From contig CAAGLU010000067.1 of assembly GCA_900770865.1 (NCBI GenBank), positions 1 to 8,500 of the forward strand: a stretch of 8,500 nt of DNA, read 5' to 3'. Both the position numbers and the translations under genes were made by a program. This DNA comes from an uncultured Atopobiaceae bacterium (GTDB lineage Bacteria; Actinomycetota; Coriobacteriia; Coriobacteriales; Atopobiaceae). This document shows positions 1-5,906 of the stretch, piece after piece (the first letter of the stretch is position 1; every line of letters starts with the position of its first letter). Below the pieces are notes generated by a model. It made no database searches and was not told the origin of the DNA. It was given only the letters and a program-made list of their open reading frames with translations.

Positions 1-1377
1 ACGGGGGTCGTATCGGCAATCTTCTGGGGCGTGGTCGTTCTCTCGCTTCTCGTCTTTGTGCACGAGGGGGGCCACTACCTGGCCGCCCGCGCGTGTGGCG
101 TCCGCGTGACCGAGTTCTTCCTGGGCATGCCCTGCCGGGTCAAGCTCTCGCACAAGAGCAAAGACCACGGTACCGAGATTGGTGTAACCCCCATCCTGCT
201 TGGCGGCTACACGCGCATTTGCGGCATGGAGAACTCCACCGACGAGCTTCTCGGTGCGGCTCTCATGGCAGTGCAGCGTGCCGGCAGGATTGCCGTGAGC
301 GACCTGGCCTCGCAGCTGGGCTGCGACGTCGATCGGGCCTACGGGCTTCTCGCGACGCTTACTGACTGGGGAGCCGTGAGGCCATACTACGATTCGGCAC
401 TTGGTGAGCACGAGGGCCAGTCCGACTGGCCTGCGAGCTTCGAGACGCTCCGGCGCGACGCCGACCTTCTCACCGAGTACGACCGTAGACACGACTTTTC
501 TCAGGCAGGGACCACCGGCTACGGTGAGCCGCGCGACCCCGGCATGAGCGCGGACGAGTTCCTTTCGCACGAGCGCGGGCGCACCTACCTTGGGTGCGGC
601 TTCTGGCGCCGCTGCGCGATGCTCCTAGCGGGTCCCGTGGTGAACCTTCTTGTGGCACTCGTTGTTGTCACAGCGTCCTTCATGGTCATGGGCGTGCAGG
701 TTGCCTCTAATGAACCCGTGATTGGCAGCGTCTCCCCGGGGTCCTTTGCCGAGGCGGCAGGTCTCGAGGCGGGCGACCGCATTACGGCCGTGGATGGAGA
801 GTCCGTCTCCACCTATGATGACCTTATTGCCGCCATCAAGCCCTATCTGGAGTCTGGGACCGACTTTACGCTCGACTACGAGAGAGACGGCTCGACGTCC
901 GAGGCCACCGTCGACCTCGTTGATGGCCAATCGGCGGAGTACCTTGGCATCACCAACCAGGCCTACACGTACTATCCCTCGCTTGGCCAGGCGCTTCGCG
1001 GGTCTGTGGCGTACGGCGGACTGGTGGCGGAGTATGCCGTGAAGCTCATCGTGCCCACGCACACCATGGAGGTCCTCGACCAGTCGAGCTCCGTCGTGGG
1101 CATCTCGGTCATGGCCTCCGAGGCGGCCTCTGCCGGCGTTCCCACGCTCGCCTTTTTCATTGGTGCCATCTCGATGTCGCTCGGATTCATGAATCTGCTG
1201 CCGATTCCACCGCTTGACGGCGGCAAGATTCTCATCGAGATAATCCAGGCCATTTCCAGGCGCCAGGTCTCCGCTCGTGCGCAGACCATCGTGAGCTACG
1301 TTGGGCTTGCCTTTTTCCTCTTCGTCTTTGTCGTGGCCATGAGAAATGACATCGTGACCTTTGTGATTGGCGGCTGA
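1..1377 (+). CDS. rseP: RseP-family site-2 intramembrane zinc metalloprotease, 5' end outside the window
   Basis: Membrane-embedded protease that would cleave transmembrane substrates such as anti-sigma factors or signal-peptide remnants. The frame is open from base 1, and hydrophobic sequence continues upstream of the GTG at 31, so the true start probably lies before the window. Numbering from that GTG, the zinc motif HEGGH is at 11-15 in the first membrane segment. The next visible elements are the GGY beta-loop (58-60), a second membrane segment (about 195-222, with AGPVVN), one PDZ domain (about 226-300), the third segment with NLLPIPPLDGG (388-398, the LDG motif supplying the Asp zinc ligand), and a last segment (about 419-442). 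All catalytic motifs are present. Residues 68-182 are an insertion not usual for the family; 72-118 read like a winged helix. ispG follows after 1 nt, suggesting one transcript and translational coupling. Family assignment is secure; the substrate is unknown. Confidence 0.93.
   Translation, partial: TGVVSAIFWGVVVLSLLVFVHEGGHYLAARACGVRVTEFFLGMPCRVKLSHKSKDHGTEIGVTPILLGGYTRICGMENSTDELLGAALMAVQRAGRIAVSDLASQLGCDVDRAYGLLATLTDWGAVRPYYDSALGEHEGQSDWPASFETLRRDADLLTEYDRRHDFSQAGTTGYGEPRDPGMSADEFLSHERGRTYLGCGFWRRCAMLLAGPVVNLLVALVVVTASFMVMGVQVASNEPVIGSVSPGSFAEAAGLEAGDRITAVDGESVSTYDDLIAAIKPYLESGTDFTLDYERDGSTSEATVDLVDGQSAEYLGITNQAYTYYPSLGQALRGSVAYGGLVAEYAVKLIVPTHTMEVLDQSSSVVGISVMASEAASAGVPTLAFFIGAISMSLGFMNLLPIPPLDGGKILIEIIQAISRRQVSARAQTIVSYVGLAFFLFVFVVAMRNDIVTFVIGG
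244..384 (+). other. Winged-helix-like segment inside the cytosolic loop of the RseP-family protease
   Basis: Residues 72-118 (counted from the GTG at 31) show a helix, then an I-x-V-S-D-L-A-x-x-L-G helix-turn-helix-like core, a recognition-helix-like stretch (DRAYGLLATLTDWG), and a short GAVRPYY strand or wing. This pattern is typical of MarR/ScpB-like winged helices. It is followed by an acidic, Gly-rich linker (about 120-182) before the second membrane segment. In RseP topology the loop between segments 1 and 2 faces the cytosol, so the domain would be cytosolic. The fold is inferred from pattern only. Confidence 0.5.
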
Positions 1378-1378
1378 C

Positions 1379-2473
1379 ATGGATACCAGCACTCAGAAAC
1401 TTCCCCGTGAGCTAACACGGCGCGTCATGGTTGGCAACGTCGCTGTGGGTGGCGGTGCTCCCGTCTCGGTGCAGTCGATGTGCACCACCAAGACGGCAGA
1501 CGCTGCGGCCACACTTGCGCAAATTAGACGCCTTGCAGACGCCGGATGCGAGATCATCCGCGTGGCAATCCCTAACGCGGAGTCACTCGATGGCTTCGAG
1601 CGCATCTGCGCGGAGTCGCCGCTGCCTGTGATTGCGGACATTCACTTTGACTACCGGCTTGCCCTGGGTGCTGCCGCCCGCGGTGCGGCGGCCCTGCGCG
1701 TGAACCCGGGCAACATCGGTTCCTGGGATCGCGTGGACGCTGTGATAGATGCCTGCGGCGAGGCGGGCATCCCCATCCGAATTGGCGTCAATGCGGGCTC
1801 GCTTGACGAGAAGATCGCCGCCAGGCAAGACCTCGCGCTTCCCGAGAAACTCGTGGCCTCGGCCGAGGGCTTCGTCGAGCACTTCCGTGACCGTGGCTTT
1901 CTCGACGTCGTGCTCTCCGCCAAGGCTCACAGCGTGCCCACCACCCTTGCGACCTACCGTGCACTCTCGAAGGCTCTGCCCGAGGTTCCGCTTCATGTGG
2001 GCGTCACCGAGGCAGGAACGCTTCGGCAGGGGACGGTCAAGAACGCTGCGGGCGTGGGAATCCTCCTCGAGGAGGGCATTGGCGATACCATGCGCCTCTC
2101 GCTCACCGCAGACCCGGTCGAGGAGGTGGCGGTTGCCTGGGAGCTCCTCTCGGCGCTTGGCATGCGCCGCCGCTCGCCCGAGCTTGTGAGCTGCCCCACC
2201 TGCGGCCGTTGCCAAGTCGACATGATTCCCATTGCCGAGGAGGTGGGCAAGCGCCTCGCTCCGGTTAAGGCGCCCATCACCGTTGCCGTCATGGGGTGCG
2301 TGGTGAACGGGCCCGGCGAGGCCTCCGACGCTGACCTTGGCGTGGCGTGCGGACACGGGCAGGCCATGCTCTTCGAGGGTGGCAAGCCCCTGCGCAAGGT
2401 TCCTGCTGACAAGATCGTTGACGAACTCATGGCCGAGATTGAGCGGCGCTTCCCCGGCGCCCTTGATGCCTAA
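1379..2473 (+). CDS. ispG: 4-hydroxy-3-methylbut-2-en-1-yl diphosphate synthase (IspG/GcpE)
   Basis: Penultimate enzyme of the MEP isoprenoid pathway. It reductively converts 2-C-methyl-D-erythritol 2,4-cyclodiphosphate to HMBPP with a [4Fe-4S] cluster and electrons from flavodoxin or ferredoxin. The 364-residue product has the TIM-barrel part first (VQSMCTTKTAD near 31-41, ADIHFDYRLAL near 86-96, RVNPGNIG near 107-114), then the Fe-S domain. Cluster ligands are visible as Cys272 and Cys275 (CPTC) and Cys307 plus Glu314 (GCVVNGPGE), almost the same numbering as Cys270/273/305 and Glu312 in E. coli. I chose the ATG at 1379, 1 nt after the protease stop. A TTG at 1367 would overlap that gene and add only four residues. 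No clear Shine-Dalgarno is visible, so translational coupling is likely. It is a short single-module IspG without the extra domain of the plant or Chlamydia forms. Confidence 0.96.
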   Translation: MDTSTQKLPRELTRRVMVGNVAVGGGAPVSVQSMCTTKTADAAATLAQIRRLADAGCEIIRVAIPNAESLDGFERICAESPLPVIADIHFDYRLALGAAARGAAALRVNPGNIGSWDRVDAVIDACGEAGIPIRIGVNAGSLDEKIAARQDLALPEKLVASAEGFVEHFRDRGFLDVVLSAKAHSVPTTLATYRALSKALPEVPLHVGVTEAGTLRQGTVKNAAGVGILLEEGIGDTMRLSLTADPVEEVAVAWELLSALGMRRRSPELVSCPTCGRCQVDMIPIAEEVGKRLAPVKAPITVAVMGCVVNGPGEASDADLGVACGHGQAMLFEGGKPLRKVPADKIVDELMAEIERRFPGALDA

Positions 2474-2514
2474 TCGGCCGTAGAATTGCATAGCGTCGGT
2501 TTCGGCGCATGATG

Positions 2515-2532
2515 CCCGGCTACGGTGCCGGG
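2515..2532 (+). other. Short hairpin next to the proS ribosome binding site
   Basis: CCCGGC (2515-2520) and GCCGGG (2527-2532) can pair with a six-base loop. The 3' arm ends one base before the GAGAGGA that serves as proS Shine-Dalgarno. It lacks a T tract, so it is not a standard terminator. A role in proS translation is possible but unsupported. Confidence 0.3.
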
Positions 2533-2533
2533 G

Positions 2534-2540
2534 GAGAGGA
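2534..2540 (+). promoter_or_regulatory. Ribosome binding site that decides the proS start
   Basis: GAGAGGA lies 8 nt before the GTG at 2549. It supports that GTG over the upstream in-frame GTG at 2525, whose upstream sequence has no purine-rich motif, and over the ATG at 2567, where AAGG is too close. Confidence 0.6.
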
Positions 2541-2548
2541 CTTTCACC

Positions 2549-4264
2549 GTGAGAACGTATGCAAGGATGACTGGGCTCTATGCGCCTACGCTCAAGGAGG
2601 ATCCTGCGGAGGCGGAGCTTGCTAGCCATAGGCTTTTGCTCCGTGCGGGAATGATTCGCAAGTCTGCCTCTGGTCTCTACAGTTACCTGCCGCTTGCGTG
2701 GCGCTCGCTCATGAAGATCGAGGCCGTCATTCGCGACGAGATGGAGGGCATTGGCGCCCAGGAGATGCTCGTCCCCATCCTCACCGACGGCGAGCTCTGG
2801 CGCCAGTCCGGCCGCTGGAGTGCCTATGGCCCGGAGCTCATGCGCCTCAAGGACCGCCACGAGCGCGAGTTTGCCCTTGGCCCCACGCATGAGGAGTCCT
2901 TCACTGACCTCGTCCGCAACGAACTTCGCTCCTACAAGCAGCTCCCTGTGACGCTTTATCAGATCCAGGACAAGTTCCGCGACGAGCTGCGCCCCCGCTT
3001 TGGCCTCATGCGCGGCCGCGAGTTCATCATGAAGGACGGCTACTCCTTCGACGCCGACGTCGAGGGCATGCAGAAGTCCTACAACGACGAGAAGGGCGCC
3101 TACGCACGCATCTGTGAGCGCGTGGGGCTGCGTGCGCTTCCCGTGGTTGCGGACTCCGGCCAGATTGGTGGCGACACCTCCGTCGAGTTCATGGCGCTGG
3201 CGGACGCCGGCGAGGCCGAGATCGTCTACTGCGACGAATGCGGCTTTGCGGCAGACACCGAGGCCGCCTCTGCCCCCATCAACCTCATCGAGGGCGAGGA
3301 GGGAGACCTCGAGAAGCTCTCGACGCCTGGTTGCGAGACTATCACCGACCTCGCGGCGTTCCTCAAGGCGCCCGAGGCTGCCACGAGGAAGGCGCTCGCG
3401 CTTGTCGACGGCGACGGCAAGCCGTGGGTGTGCTTTGTCCCCGGCGACCATGAGATGAACGATGTGAAGGCCGAGCACGCCTTTGGCGCCTACCACATGA
3501 TGAGCGACGAGGAGCTTGTGCAGTACGGGCTCGTCAAGGGCTTCATTGGCCCCATCGACCTTCCTGAGGGCGTTGGAGCCTGTGCTGATGAGTCGCTGCG
3601 TAACTCCTCCTGGTGGGCCATCGGCGCCAATGATGCGGGCTTCCACTACGTGCACGCCAAGCAGGGCCGCGACTTCACGATTGGCCGCTGGGTGGACGTC
3701 ATCACCGCCAAGGCTGGCGACATATGCCCCAAGTGCGGGGCACCCCTCAGGGCTGCCCGTGGCATCGAGGTTGGCCAGGTCTTCCAGCTGGGAACCAAGT
3801 ACTCCGAGACCATGGGCGCAACCTTCGCAGATCCCGACGGCGTCGAGAAGCCCTTCCAGATGGGCTGCTACGGCATCGGCGTCTCTCGCATGCTGGCGGC
3901 CGTGGTCGAGCAGCACCACGACGAGCACGGCATCTCGTTCCCCGTGGCGGTAGCACCCTACGAGGTCGAGGTCGTTCCTCTCGACGTGAACGATGACGTC
4001 GTGTGGCCCGTTGCCACGCGTGTGGCCGAGGAGCTTCTCGCGGCAGGCGTCGAGGTCATCGTGGACGATCGCAAGGAGCGCCCAGGCGTCAAGTTTGCCG
4101 ACGCGGACCTCATGGGCTTCCCGTACCAGGTGGTCTGCGGCAAGAAGGCCATCAAGAACGGTAACGTGGAACTCAAGGTCCGTGCGACCGGCGAGCGCAC
4201 CGAGGTTGCCATCGACGAGGTGGCTTCGCTCCTCTCGGCACGCGTCGTCTCCGAGCGCGCGTGA
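2549..4264 (+). CDS. proS: Prolyl-tRNA synthetase, bacterial type with INS editing domain
   Basis: Class II aminoacyl-tRNA synthetase that charges tRNA-Pro in the cytoplasm. From the GTG at 2549 it is 571 residues, normal for the bacterial (ProS type 1) form. The N-terminal LYAPTLKEDPAEAE and LLRAGMIRKSASGLYSYLPL are family signatures. The proline-binding THEE loop is near 113-116. Motif 2 (FRDELRPRFGLMRGREF) is at about 143-159 and motif 3 (GCYGIGVSRMLAAV) at about 439-452. Between them sits the INS domain (about 215-390), which hydrolyses mischarged Ala-tRNA-Pro; a lysine near 281 is where E. coli Lys279 is expected. Two CxxC pairs (near 228-231 and 393-396) bracket the INS domain and could bind metal. 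The anticodon-binding domain fills the C-terminus (about 457-560). It lies 75 nt after ispG and may share its transcript, since I see no convincing promoter or terminator in that gap. Confidence 0.97.
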   Translation: MRTYARMTGLYAPTLKEDPAEAELASHRLLLRAGMIRKSASGLYSYLPLAWRSLMKIEAVIRDEMEGIGAQEMLVPILTDGELWRQSGRWSAYGPELMRLKDRHEREFALGPTHEESFTDLVRNELRSYKQLPVTLYQIQDKFRDELRPRFGLMRGREFIMKDGYSFDADVEGMQKSYNDEKGAYARICERVGLRALPVVADSGQIGGDTSVEFMALADAGEAEIVYCDECGFAADTEAASAPINLIEGEEGDLEKLSTPGCETITDLAAFLKAPEAATRKALALVDGDGKPWVCFVPGDHEMNDVKAEHAFGAYHMMSDEELVQYGLVKGFIGPIDLPEGVGACADESLRNSSWWAIGANDAGFHYVHAKQGRDFTIGRWVDVITAKAGDICPKCGAPLRAARGIEVGQVFQLGTKYSETMGATFADPDGVEKPFQMGCYGIGVSRMLAAVVEQHHDEHGISFPVAVAPYEVEVVPLDVNDDVVWPVATRVAEELLAAGVEVIVDDRKERPGVKFADADLMGFPYQVVCGKKAIKNGNVELKVRATGERTEVAIDEVASLLSARVVSERA

Positions 4265-4290
4265 GACAAAGGGAGTTTCCCTTTGTCTCA
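4262..4290 (+). repeat. Perfect 13-bp inverted repeat overlapping the proS stop codon, probable terminator
   Basis: The arms 4262-4274 and 4278-4290 are exact reverse complements around a three-base loop (GTT). The left arm begins with the TGA stop of proS. Only TT follows the hairpin, so it is not a textbook rho-independent terminator. It may act with the hairpin at 4306-4332, stabilise the 3' end of the mRNA, or be a dispersed palindromic element. Because the arms are symmetric, both strands read an open frame that begins the same way here; neither frame is a gene. Confidence 0.7.
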
Positions 4291-4305
4291 TTCACAGCTG
4301 GAGGT

Positions 4306-4332
4306 GGGCCGCGGGACCTCCGCGGCCCTTTT
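4306..4332 (+). terminator. Intrinsic terminator between proS and the flavoenzyme gene
   Basis: A perfect 9-bp GC stem, GGGCCGCGG (4306-4314) and CCGCGGCCC (4320-4328), closes a five-base loop and is followed by TTTT (4329-4332). It probably ends the rseP-ispG-proS transcript. The T run ends only 16 nt before the next start codon, leaving little room for a separate downstream promoter. Confidence 0.8.
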
Positions 4333-4348
4333 CGTATGGGGGGATTCC

Positions 4349-5380
4349 ATGGGACGCATGAGCTACGCGGAGCTGGCAGAGGCCGCTCGAGGACAGATGG
4401 GCATCTGCAGGGCGTGCCCCGTCTGCAACGGAAGGGCCTGCCGCAACCGTATTCCCGGCCCGGGCGCAAAGGGCGCAGGGATGGTGGCTATTCGCAACTA
4501 CGAGGCCTGGCAGTCTGTGATGATTCACATGGACACCATCCACGAGCCGTATGTGCCGGACACCTCCGTGACGGTCTTTGGGCGCAAGCTCTCGTTGCCC
4601 GTGATGGTTGGCCCGCTGGGTGACGTGAACCGCCACTATGGCCCCAAGTACGACATGGAGACCTACAACGACGTGATGCTCCGTGCAGCTGCAGGGGCAG
4701 GGTCGCTGGGGTGGACGGGTGACGGCCTTGCCGCCTCGCTCCACGAGGGAGCCTGTCGCGCCATTTCGGGCTTGGATGGCTGCGGCATCTGCACCATAAA
4801 GCCTTGGTCCAAGGACGTGGTGCGAGACAAGCTGAGAATCGCCCTGGCGGCACATCCCGTTGCCGTTGCCATGGATATCGATGGCGCGGGGCTTCCCTTC
4901 CTCAAGGGGCAGCAGCCACCAGCAGGTGCCAAGGGAGTCTCGCAGCTGCGCGAGATTGCCAAGGCCTGCCACGCGGCGGGCACGCCCTTTGTTCTCAAGG
5001 GCATCATGACCGAGCGGGGCGCCGAGAAGGCCATGAAGGCCGGTGCCGACGGCATTGTGGTCTCCAACCACGGCGGACGCGTTCAGGACGGCGTGGAGGC
5101 CACGGCGACGGTCCTTCCGGAGATTTCCCGTGCCGTGGGAGACGACCTTGTCGTCTTGGTTGACGGTGGCATCAGGAGCGGCGTCGACGTCTTCCGCGCG
5201 CTTGCGCTCGGCGCGAACGCGGTCCTAATGTGCCGGCCTTTCGTGGTTGCGATGTACGGTGGGGGAGAGCAAGGCGTGATGGACCTTCTCGCCCAGCTGC
5301 AGGGCGAGCTTGGGGACACCATGGAGATGTGCGGCGCCGAGACCGTATCGGACATCACTGATGACCTGGTGAGCTGGTAG
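4349..5380 (+). CDS. FMN-dependent alpha-hydroxy-acid oxidase/dehydrogenase family protein with N-terminal Cys cluster
   Basis: The 343-residue product belongs to the (S)-2-hydroxy-acid oxidase family (LldD, glycolate and lactate oxidase), TIM-barrel flavoproteins that oxidise a 2-hydroxy acid to a 2-oxo acid. Visible family elements are the flavin-contacting Lys217 (VLKGI), the catalytic base His241 and substrate-binding Arg244 in SNHGGR (239-244), the phosphate-binding VDGGIRSGVDVFRALALGA (271-289), and RPF (296-298). The canonical SNHGGRQLD is changed to SNHGGRVQD. The usual N-terminal YDY segment is replaced by CX2CX2CX4C (Cys20, 23, 26, 31), a possible Fe-S or zinc site. The ATG at 4349 is preceded by a GGGGGGA run (4338-4344). 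An in-frame ATG at 4283 is rejected because that extension would translate the terminator. The substrate is unknown: lactate, another hydroxy acid, or a type-2 isopentenyl diphosphate isomerase-like reaction (same fold) are alternatives, the last less likely given the intact His/Arg pair. Confidence 0.85.
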   Translation: MGRMSYAELAEAARGQMGICRACPVCNGRACRNRIPGPGAKGAGMVAIRNYEAWQSVMIHMDTIHEPYVPDTSVTVFGRKLSLPVMVGPLGDVNRHYGPKYDMETYNDVMLRAAAGAGSLGWTGDGLAASLHEGACRAISGLDGCGICTIKPWSKDVVRDKLRIALAAHPVAVAMDIDGAGLPFLKGQQPPAGAKGVSQLREIAKACHAAGTPFVLKGIMTERGAEKAMKAGADGIVVSNHGGRVQDGVEATATVLPEISRAVGDDLVVLVDGGIRSGVDVFRALALGANAVLMCRPFVVAMYGGGEQGVMDLLAQLQGELGDTMEMCGAETVSDITDDLVSW

Positions 5381-5494
5381 GAATCTGGGGGTAACAGGAA
5401 AACGCGGCGGTGTTATACGAATAGGAGCAATTCTTTGCGAGAGGATCAGGGATACGTTGCTAGGAGTGGCCGCCTGTCCGTCTGGAATCAGTTC

Positions 5495-5514
5495 CAACTT
5501 TTTCAAAAAAGTTG
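5495..5514 (+). repeat. AT-rich inverted repeat just upstream of the tRNA-Ala -35 box (UP-element-like)
   Basis: CAACTTTTT (5495-5503) and AAAAAGTTG (5506-5514) are exact reverse complements separated by two bases, directly abutting the -35 hexamer. A-rich and T-rich tracts here fit an UP element bound by the RNA polymerase alpha subunit at stable-RNA promoters. The symmetry could instead be a regulator site or the end of an upstream transcript. Confidence 0.5.
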
Positions 5515-5542
5515 TTGACCAAGAATTCTCGTCTGGTATAGT
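5515..5542 (+). promoter_or_regulatory. Promoter of the tRNA-Ala / tRNA-CAT unit
   Basis: The -35 box is TTGACC (5515-5520), followed by a 16-bp spacer and the -10 box TATAGT (5537-5542), with an extended -10 TG at 5534-5535. The expected start near 5549 gives a 5' leader of about 13 nt before mature tRNA-Ala at 5562. Confidence 0.8.
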
Positions 5543-5561
5543 AATTCCCGCACCAACCCAC

Positions 5562-5637
5562 GGGGAATTAGCTCAGTTGGGAGAGCGCGTGACTGGCAGT
5601 CACGAGGTCAGGGGTTCGAACCCCCTATTCTCCACCA
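5562..5637 (+). tRNA. tRNA-Ala (anticodon GGC)
   Basis: The 76-nt gene folds as a full cloverleaf. The acceptor is GGGGAAT/ATTCTCC, the D stem GCTC/GAGC, and the anticodon stem CGTGA/TCACG with loop CTGGCAG and anticodon GGC at 5595-5597. The T arm is AGGGG-TTCGAAC-CCCCT, with discriminator A and an encoded CCA. The third acceptor pair is G-U (G3:U70), the alanine identity element. It would read GCC and GCU codons. Confidence 0.97.
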
Positions 5638-5645
5638 TACATTCA

Positions 5646-5674
5646 GGGCGGCGGCGTTTGCCGTCGCCCTTTTT
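5646..5674 (+). terminator. Terminator-like hairpin between the two tRNA genes
   Basis: The arms GGGCGGCGGC (5646-5655) and GCCGTCGCCC (5660-5669) pair over 10 bp with one G-T wobble around the loop GTTT, followed by TTTTT (5670-5674). It has the full form of an intrinsic terminator, yet ends 5 nt before the next tRNA, which shows no promoter of its own. Confidence 0.75.
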
Positions 5675-5679
5675 CGTAG

Positions 5680-5755
5680 GGGCTCATGGCGCAACGGTTA
5701 GCGCAGGGGACTCATAATCCCTGGGTTGTAGGTTCGAATCCTACTGGGCCCACCA
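5680..5755 (+). tRNA. tRNA with CAT anticodon: elongator Met or lysidine-type Ile2
   Basis: The 76-nt cloverleaf has acceptor GGGCTCA/TGGGCCC (one T-G pair), D stem GCGC/GCGC, anticodon stem GGGGA/TCCCT, loop CTCATAA with CAT at 5713-5715, T arm GTAGG-TTCGAAT-CCTAC, and an encoded CCA. It is not initiator tRNA: pair 1:72 is a normal G-C, and the initiator's three G-C pairs at the base of the anticodon stem are absent. CAT is also the gene sequence of tRNA-Ile2, whose C34 becomes lysidine to read AUA. The C4:G69 pair seen here is a feature favoured by TilS, so Ile2 cannot be excluded. Confidence 0.93.
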
Positions 5756-5763
5756 TGTCATGC

Positions 5764-5799
5764 ACGCTCCCTCGCCCCTGGGGTGGGGGAGCGTTTCTT
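5764..5799 (+). terminator. Intrinsic terminator after the tRNA pair
   Basis: ACGCTCCC (5764-5771) pairs with GGGAGCGT (5787-5794), and the inner CCCC/GGGG tracts can extend the stem. TTTCTT follows. It begins 8 nt after the CCA end of the second tRNA and would end the tRNA transcript. Confidence 0.75.
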
Positions 5800-5862
5800 A
5801 AGTGGCGACCGCACGGCGAGAAACCCTTGGCTGTGTATTGGGTATACAACCTCCGTTTGGTT

Positions 5863-5881
5863 GCCGCGCCATCCGCGCGGC
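5863..5881 (+). other. GC-rich hairpin upstream of the 124-residue membrane protein gene
   Basis: GCCGCGC (5863-5869) and GCGCGGC (5875-5881) pair perfectly around CATCC, with no T tract after them. It lies 14 nt before the AGGGG ribosome binding site, so it may be a 5' untranslated structure. TATACA at 5843-5848 could be a -10 box, but no -35 at proper spacing is visible. Confidence 0.35.
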
Positions 5882-5906
5882 CAGTGTCGTCGATTAGGGG
5901 TTGCCT

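Noticed and set aside
1367..1378. TTG start for ispG overlapping the protease gene
   Set aside because: It adds only four residues; the ATG at 1379 is a better codon and gives cluster-ligand positions close to those of E. coli IspG.
625..1392. A 255-codon minus-strand open frame over the protease gene
   Set aside because: It is an antisense shadow of high-GC coding sequence with no recognisable domain and no promoter.
1583..4291. A 902-codon open frame on the minus strand
   Set aside because: It lies antisense to ispG and proS, both unmistakable genes. Its protein is His/Arg/Leu-rich with no family motif, as expected for the complement of high-GC coding sequence.
4283..4348. N-terminal extension of the flavoenzyme from an in-frame ATG at 4283
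   Set aside because: It would translate a hairpin arm and a full terminator. The ATG at 4349 has a strong purine-rich site, and family similarity starts after it.
4349..5380. Type-2 isopentenyl diphosphate isomerase, which would fit the nearby ispG
   Set aside because: It shares the fold, but the intact SNHGGR catalytic pair and VLKGI lysine match hydroxy-acid oxidases.
5435..5518. A 27-codon plus-strand frame (TTG start after AGGAG) in the gap before tRNA-Ala
   Set aside because: It has a non-ATG start, runs into the promoter and inverted repeat, and has no similarity I recognise. A TATACG box with TG at 5411-5419 is the only other hint.
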